64,000 nt of DNA from Nonomuraea coxensis DSM 45129. Its GTDB lineage: Bacteria > Actinomycetota > Actinomycetes > Streptosporangiales > Streptosporangiaceae. Location of the stretch: positions 8,179,001 to 8,243,000 of the forward strand of contig NZ_CP068985.1 in assembly GCF_019397265.1 (NCBI RefSeq), in the 5' to 3' direction. The position numbers were made by a program, and so were the translations under genes. The stretch's first letter is position 1. Every line of letters starts with the position of its first letter. Positions 43,637 to 52,464 of the stretch are shown piece by piece. The notes under the pieces were generated by a model. It saw only the letters and a list, made by a program, of their open reading frames with translations, was not told the origin of the DNA and made no database searches.

Positions 43637-43648
43637 AAAGCACTCAGT
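43629..43648 (-). repeat. Right terminal inverted repeat of the IS element
   Basis: Read on the minus strand it begins ACTGAGTG and ends ATCCCG, matching the left repeat at 16 of 20 positions. It overlaps the last bases of the transposase gene. Confidence 0.7.
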
Positions 43649-43916
43649 AGACAACAGTCCCCAGAATCGCGAGAATCACCCCACTACGCCCTATCCGTGC
43701 CATCGAGTGCACAGCCCGCAGCCACCCAACAAAAGCCGGAACGGGACCCCTTTTTGGCCCGCATGAAATCGCTTTTTCGCCCGGCCCCATTATGCATATT
43801 CCCGCCCCGTCTTATACCGATTGACTGTGCAGCCGGAAATTGCGCTCTGCATCTCACACAACCCGGATACGCTGCGCATGGTCACTCGCCCGTCGACCGG
43901 CCACAGGGGACCCAGC

Positions 43917-44150
43917 ATGGCGACACAGGAGCAGATCCATGCCGCCCGGCGGCAGATCGAGCAGTTGCGCGATCAGCACAGCGGCGATATCCGCGGCCTG
44001 ATCCACCTCATTGACGCCGGCGCGATCAAAGGCCCTGCCGCCGACAGACTGGTACGCGACATCAACGGCTGGGATCAGGCGTACCGCGGCCTGTTCGACC
44101 GCGCACTCAACCTGCTGGACACCCTCCACCCCGACGGCGCGCCCTCATGA
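43917..44150 (+). CDS. Small helical protein, possible WXG100/ESX-like partner
   Basis: This 77-residue all-helical protein (EQIHAARRQIEQLRDQHSGDIRGLIHLI, then NGWDQAYRGLFDRALNLLDTL) is similar in size to ESX/WXG100-type proteins, though there is no WXG turn. ATG 43917 is preceded by AGGGGAC. Its stop overlaps the next start by 4 nt (ATGA), so it is co-translated with a 692-residue protein. It may be a chaperone or structural partner for that protein. No database family is recognised. Confidence 0.6.
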   Translation: MATQEQIHAARRQIEQLRDQHSGDIRGLIHLIDAGAIKGPAADRLVRDINGWDQAYRGLFDRALNLLDTLHPDGAPS

Positions 44151-46225
44151 CCCCCGGCCCGACGACACCCCTCGCCATCGACCCGGCGCTCATGACCCAG
44201 CTCATCTCGCTGATGAAGCGCCTCAGCCAGACCGTCCCCGAGACCGGCGCCCAGGTGGACAAGGCCCTGAGCACGGTCCGGCTCACCATGCCCAGCCCCG
44301 GCACCGCCCGCGACATCGCCTACCAGATCGGCACGAAGGTCCCCGAACTACAACGGCGACTCGACCTGATGCTCGCCGCCCAGAAAGTCGCACTCAGCAG
44401 ATCCCAGGCCCTGTGGGCCGACGAGTCCCAATGGGTGTCCGACACGCCCGCGGCGGGCGCCGCGACGGCCAACCGCCTGGCCGCCGCCCTCCGCACCGCC
44501 ATGAAGAAGGGCACCATCGACGCAAAAACCCTCGCCGACCTCCAGAAACACCAGAACGACCCGTACTTCGCCATCGCCTTCGCCACCCAGCTGTCCCCCA
44601 GGGAGCTCAAGCAACTGCTCACATCCCTGTACCGCCGCAACACCACCGTGCTGGGCGCCGACCCGGAAGCGATCGCCGAGTTGGACAAACTGTCCGCCGC
44701 CCTGAGCACCACCCTCGGCACCGCCTCACGCGGCGCCGGCCCCCTCAAGCTCCCGAAGGGCTACGTCGACCAGCTCCTGGAACACCTCGACACCCCCGAA
44801 ACCGCCTTCGCACTCAACAAACTCCTGCGTACCGGCCGCTTCGACGACACCTTCCTCCGCGAGCTGGCCACCAAGGTCTACGACTACGAACGCGAACAAC
44901 CCCCGGGCTCCCTGTACTGGCGCAACATGACACCCACCACCCAGCCCGCGAACGACCTCCCGGCCGCGTACAAGGACCCGCTGGCCGCCGTAGCGGCCGC
45001 CCTCGCCCACAACCCCCGAGCCGCCCAGGACTTCCTCACCGACCCCCAGCGCAAGCCCCTCGACTACCTGATGCGCGAGCGCGTCTGGTACGAGGCCACC
45101 GACAGCGACCTCGGCCACGCCCTCGAAGCCGCCACCACCACCTTCCGCGACCACGACCTCCCGCCAGGCGGGTCCCGCGGCTACAAGTCCGCCCTGATCG
45201 CCTCCTGGGCACTCCACTTCTGGACCAACCCATCCGTCCAGTCCAACCTCCGCAACACCCGGCAGAGCGTGGGCAACATTCTCAGCTCGTACATCAGCGA
45301 CCTGAATCGCGTGCCTGGCCAACGAGTTGCGCAACCGCCCGGCGTGACCCCCGCCTCCGATCCCGATCCTCACTTGAGGGGCGTGCAGCCTTATGGCGCC
45401 ATGCTGGACGGCGACAGAGTCAAAAACGTAATGCGGTGGGCCTTCGACGATCCGATCGCTTTGAAGACGGTGGCCACGGCCCAAGGGCAGTACAGCATCA
45501 ATGTCCTGAACGAACGGGCGGCCCGGGTCGCCGAACAGGTCCGTTCGGACTTCGAGAAATGGCATAGGGCCCACCCCGACGCGACTACTTCCGACATAAA
45601 TGATCAACGCCAGAGGATTCTGGAGAGTGCCATGGCAGGGGCCGGCGGCGCAGAATTCAGCACTGACGTGGAAAGACTCAGCGAAACCCTGTACCTCGTC
45701 ACCGATGCGGGAAACATCGCCCACATCAACAAAGCCGATGCCCACGACAGCGCGTTCGGCGCTTTCAAGGAGGCCGTCACCAGCGTGGCCAACCTGATCC
45801 CAGGACCTCAGGGGAAGATCAGCAGCTTGCTCTTCGACAAGGCCAAGTCCGCCGTGTTCGGCCAGATGACCGGGCAGCAGGGAGCGCTAGCACGCAGTCA
45901 GGCGGAATCTACGGTCGGTCAGAGCATCGACATGTTCACCGACATCACCGCAGACGTGATGATGCGACACGGCCTCTTCGGTGACGGTGAAGTCCCGGCG
46001 AGAACGCATCCCTACTCATCCACCAACTACCCTCGCGGCTCGGAGGGGGACTTCGTGGACGGCAACAAGATCGTGCCATGGAGCAAGATGAACGAGGCGC
46101 AGCGCGACGCCTACACGACCTGGCTGGGCCTCGGTGACACGGGAGCCGTCTTCCGCGACCCCGTGCAGGCTGTCAGGGACGGCTTCAAGCAAGCTGGCGG
46201 CGTCGGCGGGAGCCCAGTTCGATGA
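44147..46225 (+). CDS. Large helical protein (DUF6571-like), unknown function
   Basis: This 692-residue, mostly alpha-helical protein carries no enzyme motif I recognise. The overall layout (helical repeats, WALHFWTNPSVQSNLRNTRQSV in the middle, and a conserved-looking C-terminal part with DVMMRHGLFGDGEVP) recalls the DUF6571 proteins common in Streptosporangiales, which sit beside WXG-like and lipoprotein genes. Codon use changes around 45360: the last third is less strictly GC at third positions than the first. Both ends overlap neighbours by 4 nt, so it is the central member of a three-gene unit. Confidence 0.6.
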   Translation: MTPGPTTPLAIDPALMTQLISLMKRLSQTVPETGAQVDKALSTVRLTMPSPGTARDIAYQIGTKVPELQRRLDLMLAAQKVALSRSQALWADESQWVSDTPAAGAATANRLAAALRTAMKKGTIDAKTLADLQKHQNDPYFAIAFATQLSPRELKQLLTSLYRRNTTVLGADPEAIAELDKLSAALSTTLGTASRGAGPLKLPKGYVDQLLEHLDTPETAFALNKLLRTGRFDDTFLRELATKVYDYEREQPPGSLYWRNMTPTTQPANDLPAAYKDPLAAVAAALAHNPRAAQDFLTDPQRKPLDYLMRERVWYEATDSDLGHALEAATTTFRDHDLPPGGSRGYKSALIASWALHFWTNPSVQSNLRNTRQSVGNILSSYISDLNRVPGQRVAQPPGVTPASDPDPHLRGVQPYGAMLDGDRVKNVMRWAFDDPIALKTVATAQGQYSINVLNERAARVAEQVRSDFEKWHRAHPDATTSDINDQRQRILESAMAGAGGAEFSTDVERLSETLYLVTDAGNIAHINKADAHDSAFGAFKEAVTSVANLIPGPQGKISSLLFDKAKSAVFGQMTGQQGALARSQAESTVGQSIDMFTDITADVMMRHGLFGDGEVPARTHPYSSTNYPRGSEGDFVDGNKIVPWSKMNEAQRDAYTTWLGLGDTGAVFRDPVQAVRDGFKQAGGVGGSPVR

Positions 46226-46761
46226 GAGCGACCTTTCTCGGACCTGCCCTGATCGCGGCTATCGCCGTCGTCTCAGCGTGCACCTCCTCCCCGCCTCCTG
46301 ACACCAGTCCGCTCGGAGAAGTGACTGCAGGTCCTCAGGAATGCGGCCTCATCTCCAAACAGGTCATCATCCGCGCTACCGGCCTAGAGGAATACGATGC
46401 CTCCGGCAGCGAGCCGGGCAAACCCTTCTCGTACTGCATCATCACCGATCCAGGGGACGACGAGCGGGAGTTCCTGCTGTCTGTCAAGCTCGACAATCCC
46501 TCGGCTCTGTCCCTGGAAGAGCTGCAGAACACGATGAAGCACGACCAAGGGGTGAGTCTGCCGACCGATCTCGGTCCCGGCTATACAGCCCAGTTCGAGG
46601 GCAAGAACGGACCCAGCACGTACGCCTACGCCTGGACGCCCGACACGCGCCGCCTGCTGTCCGTGTGGATCACGCCGGGCGCTCCAGGCCGGGACCATCG
46701 AGCGGACGCCATCGAGTTCGTCCGCCAACTCAAACCCATCCTGCTCTCAACACCGAAGTGA
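46222..46761 (+). CDS. Lipoprotein, DUF3558-like
   Basis: This 179-residue protein has a signal peptide ending in the lipobox VSAC (Cys20). The remainder shows features of DUF3558-type actinobacterial lipoproteins: ECGLISKQVIIRATG near the start of the domain, a Cys pair (ECG, YCI), and GYTAQFEG. ATG 46222 overlaps the stop of the large helical gene by 4 nt. Such lipoproteins often accompany ESX-like secreted systems, so the three genes may form an envelope-associated module. Confidence 0.72.
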   Translation: MRATFLGPALIAAIAVVSACTSSPPPDTSPLGEVTAGPQECGLISKQVIIRATGLEEYDASGSEPGKPFSYCIITDPGDDEREFLLSVKLDNPSALSLEELQNTMKHDQGVSLPTDLGPGYTAQFEGKNGPSTYAYAWTPDTRRLLSVWITPGAPGRDHRADAIEFVRQLKPILLSTPK

Positions 46762-46766
46762 CGCGG

Positions 46767-46949
46767 TCATCCGGCGCGTCCAGCCAGTAGCAGGCCCCAG
46801 AGACGCTCCGTCTGAGCGCACGTGAGCCTCGCCGTCTCGTGCCTTTCCTCCCCACCCTCGGTGCGAACGACGCGCTGGATGAACAAGAGCCCACCCGCTT
46901 GGCAGAGCTCGTAGACCACGGACTTGCACTCACATGTGTGGTCACGCAC
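46767..46949 (-). CDS. Small hypothetical protein
   Basis: This is a possible 60-residue protein beginning at GTG 46949, with CKSVVYELCQAGGLLFIQRVVRT and a C-terminal LWGLLLAGRAG. The pattern resembles small actinomycete proteins found next to XRE/DUF397 and HATPase genes. No clear ribosome site is visible and the frame stays open to 47339, so the start is uncertain. Confidence 0.4.
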   Translation of the reverse strand: MRDHTCECKSVVYELCQAGGLLFIQRVVRTEGGEERHETARLTCAQTERLWGLLLAGRAG

Positions 46950-47058
46950 CCGTACACGCGACGTCCGGTGGCTCGGCGTCCGCCAGGCGAGCCGCTGATA
47001 CCCGTCCTGGAACGGCGCCGGGTGCGAGCCATGCCAACCCCGCTCACCCACGACGCGT

Positions 47059-47580
47059 TCATCTTCCAGACGCCGCGGAGAAAATCGATTGGGACGGCCG
47101 CCCGCTCGACATCCAGCAGCGTCCGCAAACGGGCTCAAGCAGTGGAACCCCACCCCAAAAAGCCGTGCGAGCGACATCGGCCTGGGCGCCGTCGCCCTCG
47201 CACGACAGGTCTGCCCACACCACCCGCCCGTCCTCGTCACCCGCGACCCCGAGCCGTTCGGCGAGCGCGACAACGATGCTGAGCCCCCGCCCGCTCTCAG
47301 CCAGCCCTGTCTGACGCCCTGACCGAAGACTGGGCTCACTCCAACCGCCAGCGTCCTTCACCGCAACCCGGACGAAAGCGCCGGCGGACCATATCCCGAC
47401 CGTGAAGAAGCTGTCGACCGACCTGGTGTGCAGGATGGCGTTACCGACGAGCTCGGCCAGACACGAGATCGCGTCATCACGTACCGGGGAGTCCTGGAGC
47501 AGAGCGGCGGCGAGCCGTCGCACCTTCCCCAGTTGTACGCGCTCGCCCGGGAAGTCACCCCGCCAGACCATCTCGTTCAT
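47059..47580 (-). CDS. HATPase_c anti-sigma-like regulatory protein
   Basis: This 173-residue protein shows GHKL motifs: N-box CLAELVGNAILHT, KDAGGWSEP as G1 and ESGRGLSIVVALAERLGV as G2. It belongs to the RsbW/SpoIIAB-like family of ATP-binding regulators that is expanded in actinomycetes and often adjoins XRE/DUF397 pairs. ATG 47580 lies after GGGCGGGGG. The last about 35 residues (PLLEPVCGRCWMSSGRPSQ) look less conserved in character and could be a frameshifted tail. It is divergent from the XRE gene. Confidence 0.75.
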   Translation of the reverse strand: MNEMVWRGDFPGERVQLGKVRRLAAALLQDSPVRDDAISCLAELVGNAILHTRSVDSFFTVGIWSAGAFVRVAVKDAGGWSEPSLRSGRQTGLAESGRGLSIVVALAERLGVAGDEDGRVVWADLSCEGDGAQADVARTAFWGGVPLLEPVCGRCWMSSGRPSQSIFSAASGR

Positions 47581-47741
47581 TGCCCCCGCCCTTCCACACT
47601 CGGCGACAACTTTCGCTGTCACTCACTGCAACCGTCTCGATACTGGCATGCACTCTGCAAACTTGCACAGCGAAAAGCTGAATCTCTCCGAGGTGCGTCT
47701 TGCAGGTGTAACGTTCGAGGCAGCCAATCGAGGTGGGGACC

Positions 47742-48599
47742 ATGAGCGGGAAGCGCGGGGTGACGCTCCGAGCCCAGTGGCTCGGCAAGCATCTACGAGA
47801 GCTACGCGAACGCGCAGGGCTCACGCTCAAGGAGGCCGGCGAGTACCTCCAACGCGACGGCTCCACGGTCAGCCGCTTCGAGGCCGGCCTTTATCCCGCC
47901 CGCACCCCTGACGTCCTCGCCCTCCTCGACCTGTACGGGGTCACGACACCCCAGGAGCGCGATGGCCTGGTCCGCCTGAGCCGCGACGTATGGCAGAACG
48001 GCTGGTGGGACGACTACTCAGGCGACGTGACGCACGGCATCGTGGACTACGCCTGGGTGGAGGCCCGCGCCGAGAGCATCAGCTCCTTCGACGCCCTCGT
48101 GATCCCTGGCCTGCTCCAGACCCGGGACTACATGGAAGCCGTCATCCGCGCGGACAGCTCGGATGCGACCGACGAACAGGTCGATCGCTGGGTCGACTTC
48201 CGCCTCACCAGGCAGGAGATTTTCTCCGACGAGAGTCCTCGCCTGTCTATGGTCCTGGACGAGTACGTTCTACGCCGGCCGGTCGGCGGTCCGGAAATCA
48301 TGCGCGCCCAGCTGATACACCTCGCGAAACACGCCTCCGCACCCAACATCGAGATCCGCGTTCTTCCGCTCAGTGCAGGAGCACACGCCAGCCCGGACGG
48401 CGCCTTCCGCATCTTCCAGCTTCCCCAGCCCTTCCCTGCCATCGCGTACGTTCCAACCCCAGCAGGGGCAATCTATGTTGAAGGGGAAGGCACCGACATG
48501 CTTAAGCTGAAGTATGACCGCATACGACGCAAAGCACTCAGCGCCGAGGAATCACTGAGGCTGATCTCAGCGGTCGCGAAGAGTTTGGCCGACGTCTAG
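47742..48599 (+). CDS. XRE-family regulator with DUF5753 domain
   Basis: This 285-residue protein has a helix-turn-helix at about 12-60 (LRELRERAGLTLKEAGEYLQRDGSTVSRFEAG) and a DUF5753 domain with FDALVIPGLLQTRDYMEAVIR. ATG 47742 is preceded by GAGGTGG at a good distance; GTG 47733 is in frame but less favoured. The DUF397 gene follows after 17 nt in the usual co-directional arrangement. Confidence 0.9.
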   Translation: MSGKRGVTLRAQWLGKHLRELRERAGLTLKEAGEYLQRDGSTVSRFEAGLYPARTPDVLALLDLYGVTTPQERDGLVRLSRDVWQNGWWDDYSGDVTHGIVDYAWVEARAESISSFDALVIPGLLQTRDYMEAVIRADSSDATDEQVDRWVDFRLTRQEIFSDESPRLSMVLDEYVLRRPVGGPEIMRAQLIHLAKHASAPNIEIRVLPLSAGAHASPDGAFRIFQLPQPFPAIAYVPTPAGAIYVEGEGTDMLKLKYDRIRRKALSAEESLRLISAVAKSLADV

Positions 48600-48616
48600 G
48601 AACGGAGCCACCGATT

Positions 48617-48826
48617 ATGACGACCCCCGAGATCGCCTGGCACATCAGCAGCTTCAGCGCCGATGGCGGCGGCAACTGCGTCGAAGCCGGCCCGTTCCAG
48701 GACGGATCCGGCCGCGTAGCCGTCCGCCACAGCAAGCTTCACGACGAGGTCATCGTCTACAGCAAGGCCGAGTGGCAGGCATTCCTGGCCGGAGTCCATG
48801 CGGGAGAGTTCGACTTCTTCGACTGA
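48617..48826 (+). CDS. DUF397 domain protein
   Basis: This 69-residue protein has the DUF397 pattern: WHISSFSADGGGNCVEAG, VRHSKLHDE, and W.AFLAGVHAGEFD at the end. It pairs with the XRE/DUF5753 regulator just upstream and probably modulates it. The convergent methyltransferase gene ends 132 nt further on; that gap shows no further gene. Confidence 0.92.
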   Translation: MTTPEIAWHISSFSADGGGNCVEAGPFQDGSGRVAVRHSKLHDEVIVYSKAEWQAFLAGVHAGEFDFFD

Positions 48827-48958
48827 TCCTCTTGCGGTCATCTACACGCGCCACGACCTTGTCCTGTCGCAGGATCGTAATCACGCCAGCTTTGTGCGTG
48901 CAGCATCCATTTGCGACCACCGGGCCATTGTCTCACCAATGACTACTGGCCGCACGCG

Positions 48959-50581
48959 TCAAGCGTAGCCAGCACCATAATTGAGGGCATCATCCGGCGG
49001 CGTCGCGACGTGCGAAGAGAGTTCGACGTTCAGGTGCCTACCGACGAGGTGCCTGAGTTCGGTCCCGTTGATCAGAGTGATTCTGTTCTGCTGCGCAAAC
49101 TGCTCGCTGGCCCGATCAAACCAAGAAGGAGTGATCAGAACGCCCGACTCCGCAGCGTACTCGGCCATTAAATGGGAGAGAGCATGAACGCTTTCCAAGC
49201 CTACCGGACCTGACCACCGCATGGCCTGAATGAGACGGACACCGCCAGAAGAGACGTCCTTACTCGTTGCCAAGACATCCGCCCTTCCGTCCCCAGCAGC
49301 GATGTCAGCCCACCCCTCTGCGCCCATGGCGAGGAACAGATCCCTCACCAGGCGCTCGAATTCGACAGCCGAGAGATCGATCACGCTGGGATTCGCGCCA
49401 AAACCCGGTTCAGCAGCACGAAGATACCGATACAAGTCACCGGCGATGACCTTGGCGAGGCCGACTGGTACGGCATTGCCGATTTGACGCGCGATCTGCA
49501 CCTTACTGCCGACCCACCTATAGTTGAGGGGAAACCCCTGCAACAGAGCCGCTTCCAGATGTGTGATGGGACGGTCGGCCTCGGGATGCAGATAGCGTCC
49601 CTTCTCGGGCTTGTAGAATTCCGTCCGGATCGTCACTGAGGGCCGGTCATACCAAAGGCGTCCCATGACATCGCCCGAGCCGTTCCGGTGGTTGATCCAG
49701 TTCGGCGTGGACAACTCTTCTGGCAGATTGTGCCGGTTTCCTCCCTCCGGGATGGCACGGTAACGCTTGAGCGAATGTTTAGTCGGATTACGTCCGATAT
49801 GGAGGTCAGTGGTAAGGAAGGTGCCCGGAAGAGTTTTGCCGAGGAGATTACAGGTACGGTCGGGGAGTTCCGTCGTCCGGGTCTCCAAGCCCGTTTCCTT
49901 GAAGACCGTACGAGAGGGCACCCAATATCGGGAATGAGAAAAGAGTGCCCCCTCATCGTTTTTCCCATCCGGCTTGCGGTGAGTCGGCGACGGATGCTTG
50001 AGGGGCTCGCCCGAAGGGTGGGAGGAGACGAGATCTCGATGTGTGGCCAGGACGATCACTCGTCGGCGGGTCTGCGGAACTCCGTAGTCTGCCGCGTTGA
50101 GAAGATTGGTCTGCAGAACGTAATCGCGTAGATCGCCGTCTTTCTCATTAGTCGAGGCTGTGAGCAGCTCGAACTCGCGCGACCGCATGAATCGGTCGAC
50201 GTTCTCGATGACGAATATCCTGGGCTGAAGAGCGCGGACCACCCGAACGTACTCCTTCCAGAGCTTGTTCCGGGGGTCGTGAGGATCCTCCTTGCCCAAA
50301 CCCGAGAAGCCCTGGCAAGGCGGGCCGCCGAGAATCACGTCGACGCTTGAACTCACGGCCTGAGGATCCCACTGGGCGATGTCTCCGGCATAGATGTGAT
50401 CGGTTCCACCGGCTTCCTCGGCGAAGTTGGCAGCATAAGTCGAGGCTGCGGCGATGTCCCACTCCACCGCACCGACAGTGCGAAAGGCACCTGGTTGGAA
50501 GGTGTGGAATCCCTGTGTCAGCCCCCCACACCCCGCGAAGAGGTCAACGATGTTGATGGGGTTGGTGGTGCCGGTGGTCAT
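48959..50581 (-). CDS. DNA C5-cytosine methyltransferase fused to an Mrr-like nuclease domain
   Basis: The protein has 540 residues. Residues 10-390 are a C5-cytosine methyltransferase: motif I DLFAGCGG, motif IV GGPPCQG with catalytic Cys89, motif VI ENV (126-128), QTRRR and a late IGNAVP. Residues about 405-515 resemble an Mrr-type restriction endonuclease fold (VEFERLVRDLFLAMG, GDGRAD with Asp435, then IQAM, then VLITPSWFD). The canonical QxK is QAM (452-454), so the cleaving Lys is absent, which suggests a DNA-binding or reader role. It is the last gene of the leftward arm of the defence island. ATG 50581 is used; GTG 50590 is in frame. Confidence 0.88.
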   Translation of the reverse strand: MTTGTTNPINIVDLFAGCGGLTQGFHTFQPGAFRTVGAVEWDIAAASTYAANFAEEAGGTDHIYAGDIAQWDPQAVSSSVDVILGGPPCQGFSGLGKEDPHDPRNKLWKEYVRVVRALQPRIFVIENVDRFMRSREFELLTASTNEKDGDLRDYVLQTNLLNAADYGVPQTRRRVIVLATHRDLVSSHPSGEPLKHPSPTHRKPDGKNDEGALFSHSRYWVPSRTVFKETGLETRTTELPDRTCNLLGKTLPGTFLTTDLHIGRNPTKHSLKRYRAIPEGGNRHNLPEELSTPNWINHRNGSGDVMGRLWYDRPSVTIRTEFYKPEKGRYLHPEADRPITHLEAALLQGFPLNYRWVGSKVQIARQIGNAVPVGLAKVIAGDLYRYLRAAEPGFGANPSVIDLSAVEFERLVRDLFLAMGAEGWADIAAGDGRADVLATSKDVSSGGVRLIQAMRWSGPVGLESVHALSHLMAEYAAESGVLITPSWFDRASEQFAQQNRITLINGTELRHLVGRHLNVELSSHVATPPDDALNYGAGYA

Positions 50582-50599
50582 ATGCGCCACTTTACCGAG

Positions 50600-51568
50600 T
50601 CAGCCGGCCAGCGCCGACACGATCCGCGAGCCGACGGCCTCGGCCAGCGGTGGCGGGAATGCCTGGGCCACCTGCTTGTAGCGCGCGGTCTTACGCCCAG
50701 TGACGATCCAATCCTCCGGCAGTCCTTGCAGCATCATGACCTGCTCGACGGTCAGCTTGGGCACGCCGTCTCGCCCGAGATCCGGATCGAGGATGAAGTC
50801 TTCGTCAGGGACGTCATCGCCGAGGCCATGAGCGTTCACCGCAAGATCCATCCACTGCCGTTTGGTCCGAGTGGGGCCGAGGTCGGCACCACCGTGCTTC
50901 TTCGAGCCCCCGACGATCGTCGGTGCCACACGATCGGCCATCGACACCCATTCCTCCACGAAGCGCCATCCCCTACTCGCCATTGAGTCCCTGAGCACCT
51001 GTCCCACCGTGGCGCCGGCAGCGTGGCGCGGTTCAGGCCAAACGAAACGGACGAAGTCGTCCGGTCGCATCGCGACCAGGAGACAGCTACGCCTGGTCTG
51101 CGGGACGCCGAAGTGTTGGGCATCCAGGACGCTCCACTCCCACGAGTAGTCGAGGTGCTTCAGCTCCGCCTCGACCTCCTCACGCACCTGCACGAATTTC
51201 GGCGCCAACAACGATGGCGTAGTCTCCAGCAGGATCGCGCGCGGCTGCAACTCGATCGCGAGATAGACCGCTGCGACGAGCAGGTCTCGTTCGTCCGCGG
51301 CGCCCTCTTGCTTACCCGCTATGGAGTACGGACTGGACGGTACTCCGCCGGACAAGAGATCGACGGTCGAGAGCCCATGCTCCGCACCGACGAAGTCCTT
51401 GAAGTCCATCTCCAACACCTGCCACTGCGGACGGTTGGCACGCAGCGTTCGACAAGCATGTGGATCATTGTCGATCAGGACGACCGGATCGAATCCTGCC
51501 CGTTCCAGGCCGAGTGCTTGCCCTCCGACTCCAGCGCCGAGTTCAAGGCCAGTGAACCGTCCGGTCAT
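50600..51568 (-). CDS. C5-cytosine methyltransferase homologue without the catalytic cysteine
   Basis: The protein has 322 residues. The fold is clear: motif I GLELGAGVGGQALGLERAGF, motif VIII QTRRSCLLV and a late target-recognition/motif IX-X region. Motif IV, however, reads GGVPSSPYS (74-82), with Ser78 where GGPPCQPFS has the nucleophilic Cys, and motif VI reads ETT (115-117) instead of ENV. Both catalytic elements are therefore lost, and methyl transfer to cytosine C5 is not expected. SAM binding may persist. Upstream of the intact methyltransferase by 18 nt, it may act as its specificity or regulatory partner. Confidence 0.85.
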   Translation of the reverse strand: MTGRFTGLELGAGVGGQALGLERAGFDPVVLIDNDPHACRTLRANRPQWQVLEMDFKDFVGAEHGLSTVDLLSGGVPSSPYSIAGKQEGAADERDLLVAAVYLAIELQPRAILLETTPSLLAPKFVQVREEVEAELKHLDYSWEWSVLDAQHFGVPQTRRSCLLVAMRPDDFVRFVWPEPRHAAGATVGQVLRDSMASRGWRFVEEWVSMADRVAPTIVGGSKKHGGADLGPTRTKRQWMDLAVNAHGLGDDVPDEDFILDPDLGRDGVPKLTVEQVMMLQGLPEDWIVTGRKTARYKQVAQAFPPPLAEAVGSRIVSALAG

Positions 51569-51630
51569 GCCTACACCCCCTCGCTCCGGCCTCTAGGAGA
51601 ATATGGGAAAGCACCCTTAGCTGAAACGGC

Positions 51631-52464
51631 TCACGACCATTCCGGCATCTCTCTCGCGCTAGGTATATCGGCAAGGAGTTGCTTGAAGAGCGCGGTCAAG
51701 GCATCGACCGAAGTCTGTCTTGCTCGCCCGTCCGAAGGGCCGGTGGGCAGCGAGTCATAGGGCACCAGTACCGCTCCCAACTCCTCGACCCAGTCACGGT
51801 AGGCGTCCACGTCCCTGGGGTTGTCAGGTGCGTACGCCTCGTACGACAGCGTGGTGCCGGCGGTGTTCACCGCCTGGGCCAGCGTGTTGACCTGACGTCC
51901 CGTACGGACCACGTCGTCGGCGAGCAGTCGTATGATCGCCTGTGCGGTCGGCCGGTGGAGGATGACCTCCAGCCTCAGCACGGTATTCAACACGTCCTGG
52001 TTACCGCAGGCGACCACGACGGGCCCGTAGTCTGACCCATCCCGGAACAGTTCCGCAGCCCACCACAAGCGAGCGAACGCCTGAGAATGAAACGGCCCTG
52101 AAAATCGAGTTCGGGACACTCTTGGCGGATTTCCACGGCTCAAGTGCCGCCAGTAGACGTAGTCAGGCGCCAGCCGTACGGCGAGGTAGTTCCAGATTCG
52201 GGAGTCCGAGGCTTCTCGACGCGTCAATCGCAACGTCGCGTGCAGGACCGGAGCCAGCCAGGCATCGGCTGAGGTCCGCTCAGCCGGCGTAAAGCGTTTC
52301 ATCGCCTCATCGAAGAGTTGCCGCACCAGCTCGGCCTCCCATGGAGCCGGTGCCGACATTTGGTCGATCGCGACAAATGGCAACGCCTCGCTGTTCTCCA
52401 GCACGCCGGTGGTGAGAAATCTCGCGGCGGCCTCATCGGGCAGCAGGCCCAGCGTCGTGTTCAC
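51631..52464 (-). CDS. DUF6339-like protein of defence islands
   Basis: This 277-residue protein has helical character and no enzyme motif I can name. Segments SRIWNYLAVRLAPDYVYWRHL and GPFHSQAFARLWWAAELFRDG and an early LLPDEAAARFL resemble proteins labelled DUF6339, which occur beside methyltransferases and helicases in actinobacterial defence loci. The GTG start overlaps the stop of the upstream gene by 4 nt. Family assignment is from memory and moderately secure. Confidence 0.6.
   Translation of the reverse strand: MNTTLGLLPDEAAARFLTTGVLENSEALPFVAIDQMSAPAPWEAELVRQLFDEAMKRFTPAERTSADAWLAPVLHATLRLTRREASDSRIWNYLAVRLAPDYVYWRHLSRGNPPRVSRTRFSGPFHSQAFARLWWAAELFRDGSDYGPVVVACGNQDVLNTVLRLEVILHRPTAQAIIRLLADDVVRTGRQVNTLAQAVNTAGTTLSYEAYAPDNPRDVDAYRDWVEELGAVLVPYDSLPTGPSDGRARQTSVDALTALFKQLLADIPSAREMPEWS

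Larger units (their letters stand above)
42743..43648 (+). mobile_element. IS5-type insertion sequence, complete
   Basis: The element is about 906 bp, bounded by imperfect 20-bp inverted repeats (16 of 20 positions match) at 42743-42762 and 43629-43648, with a single transposase gene inside. The right repeat overlaps the end of the transposase gene, as in many compact IS5 relatives. I could not make out a target-site duplication. It lies between the ABC exporter operon and the 43917 gene set. Confidence 0.75.

Noticed and set aside
44011..45567. Alternative rightward frame of 518 codons over the large helical gene
   Set aside because: It is out of frame with the ATGA-coupled gene chain and is rich in Arg/Pro/His without any motif.
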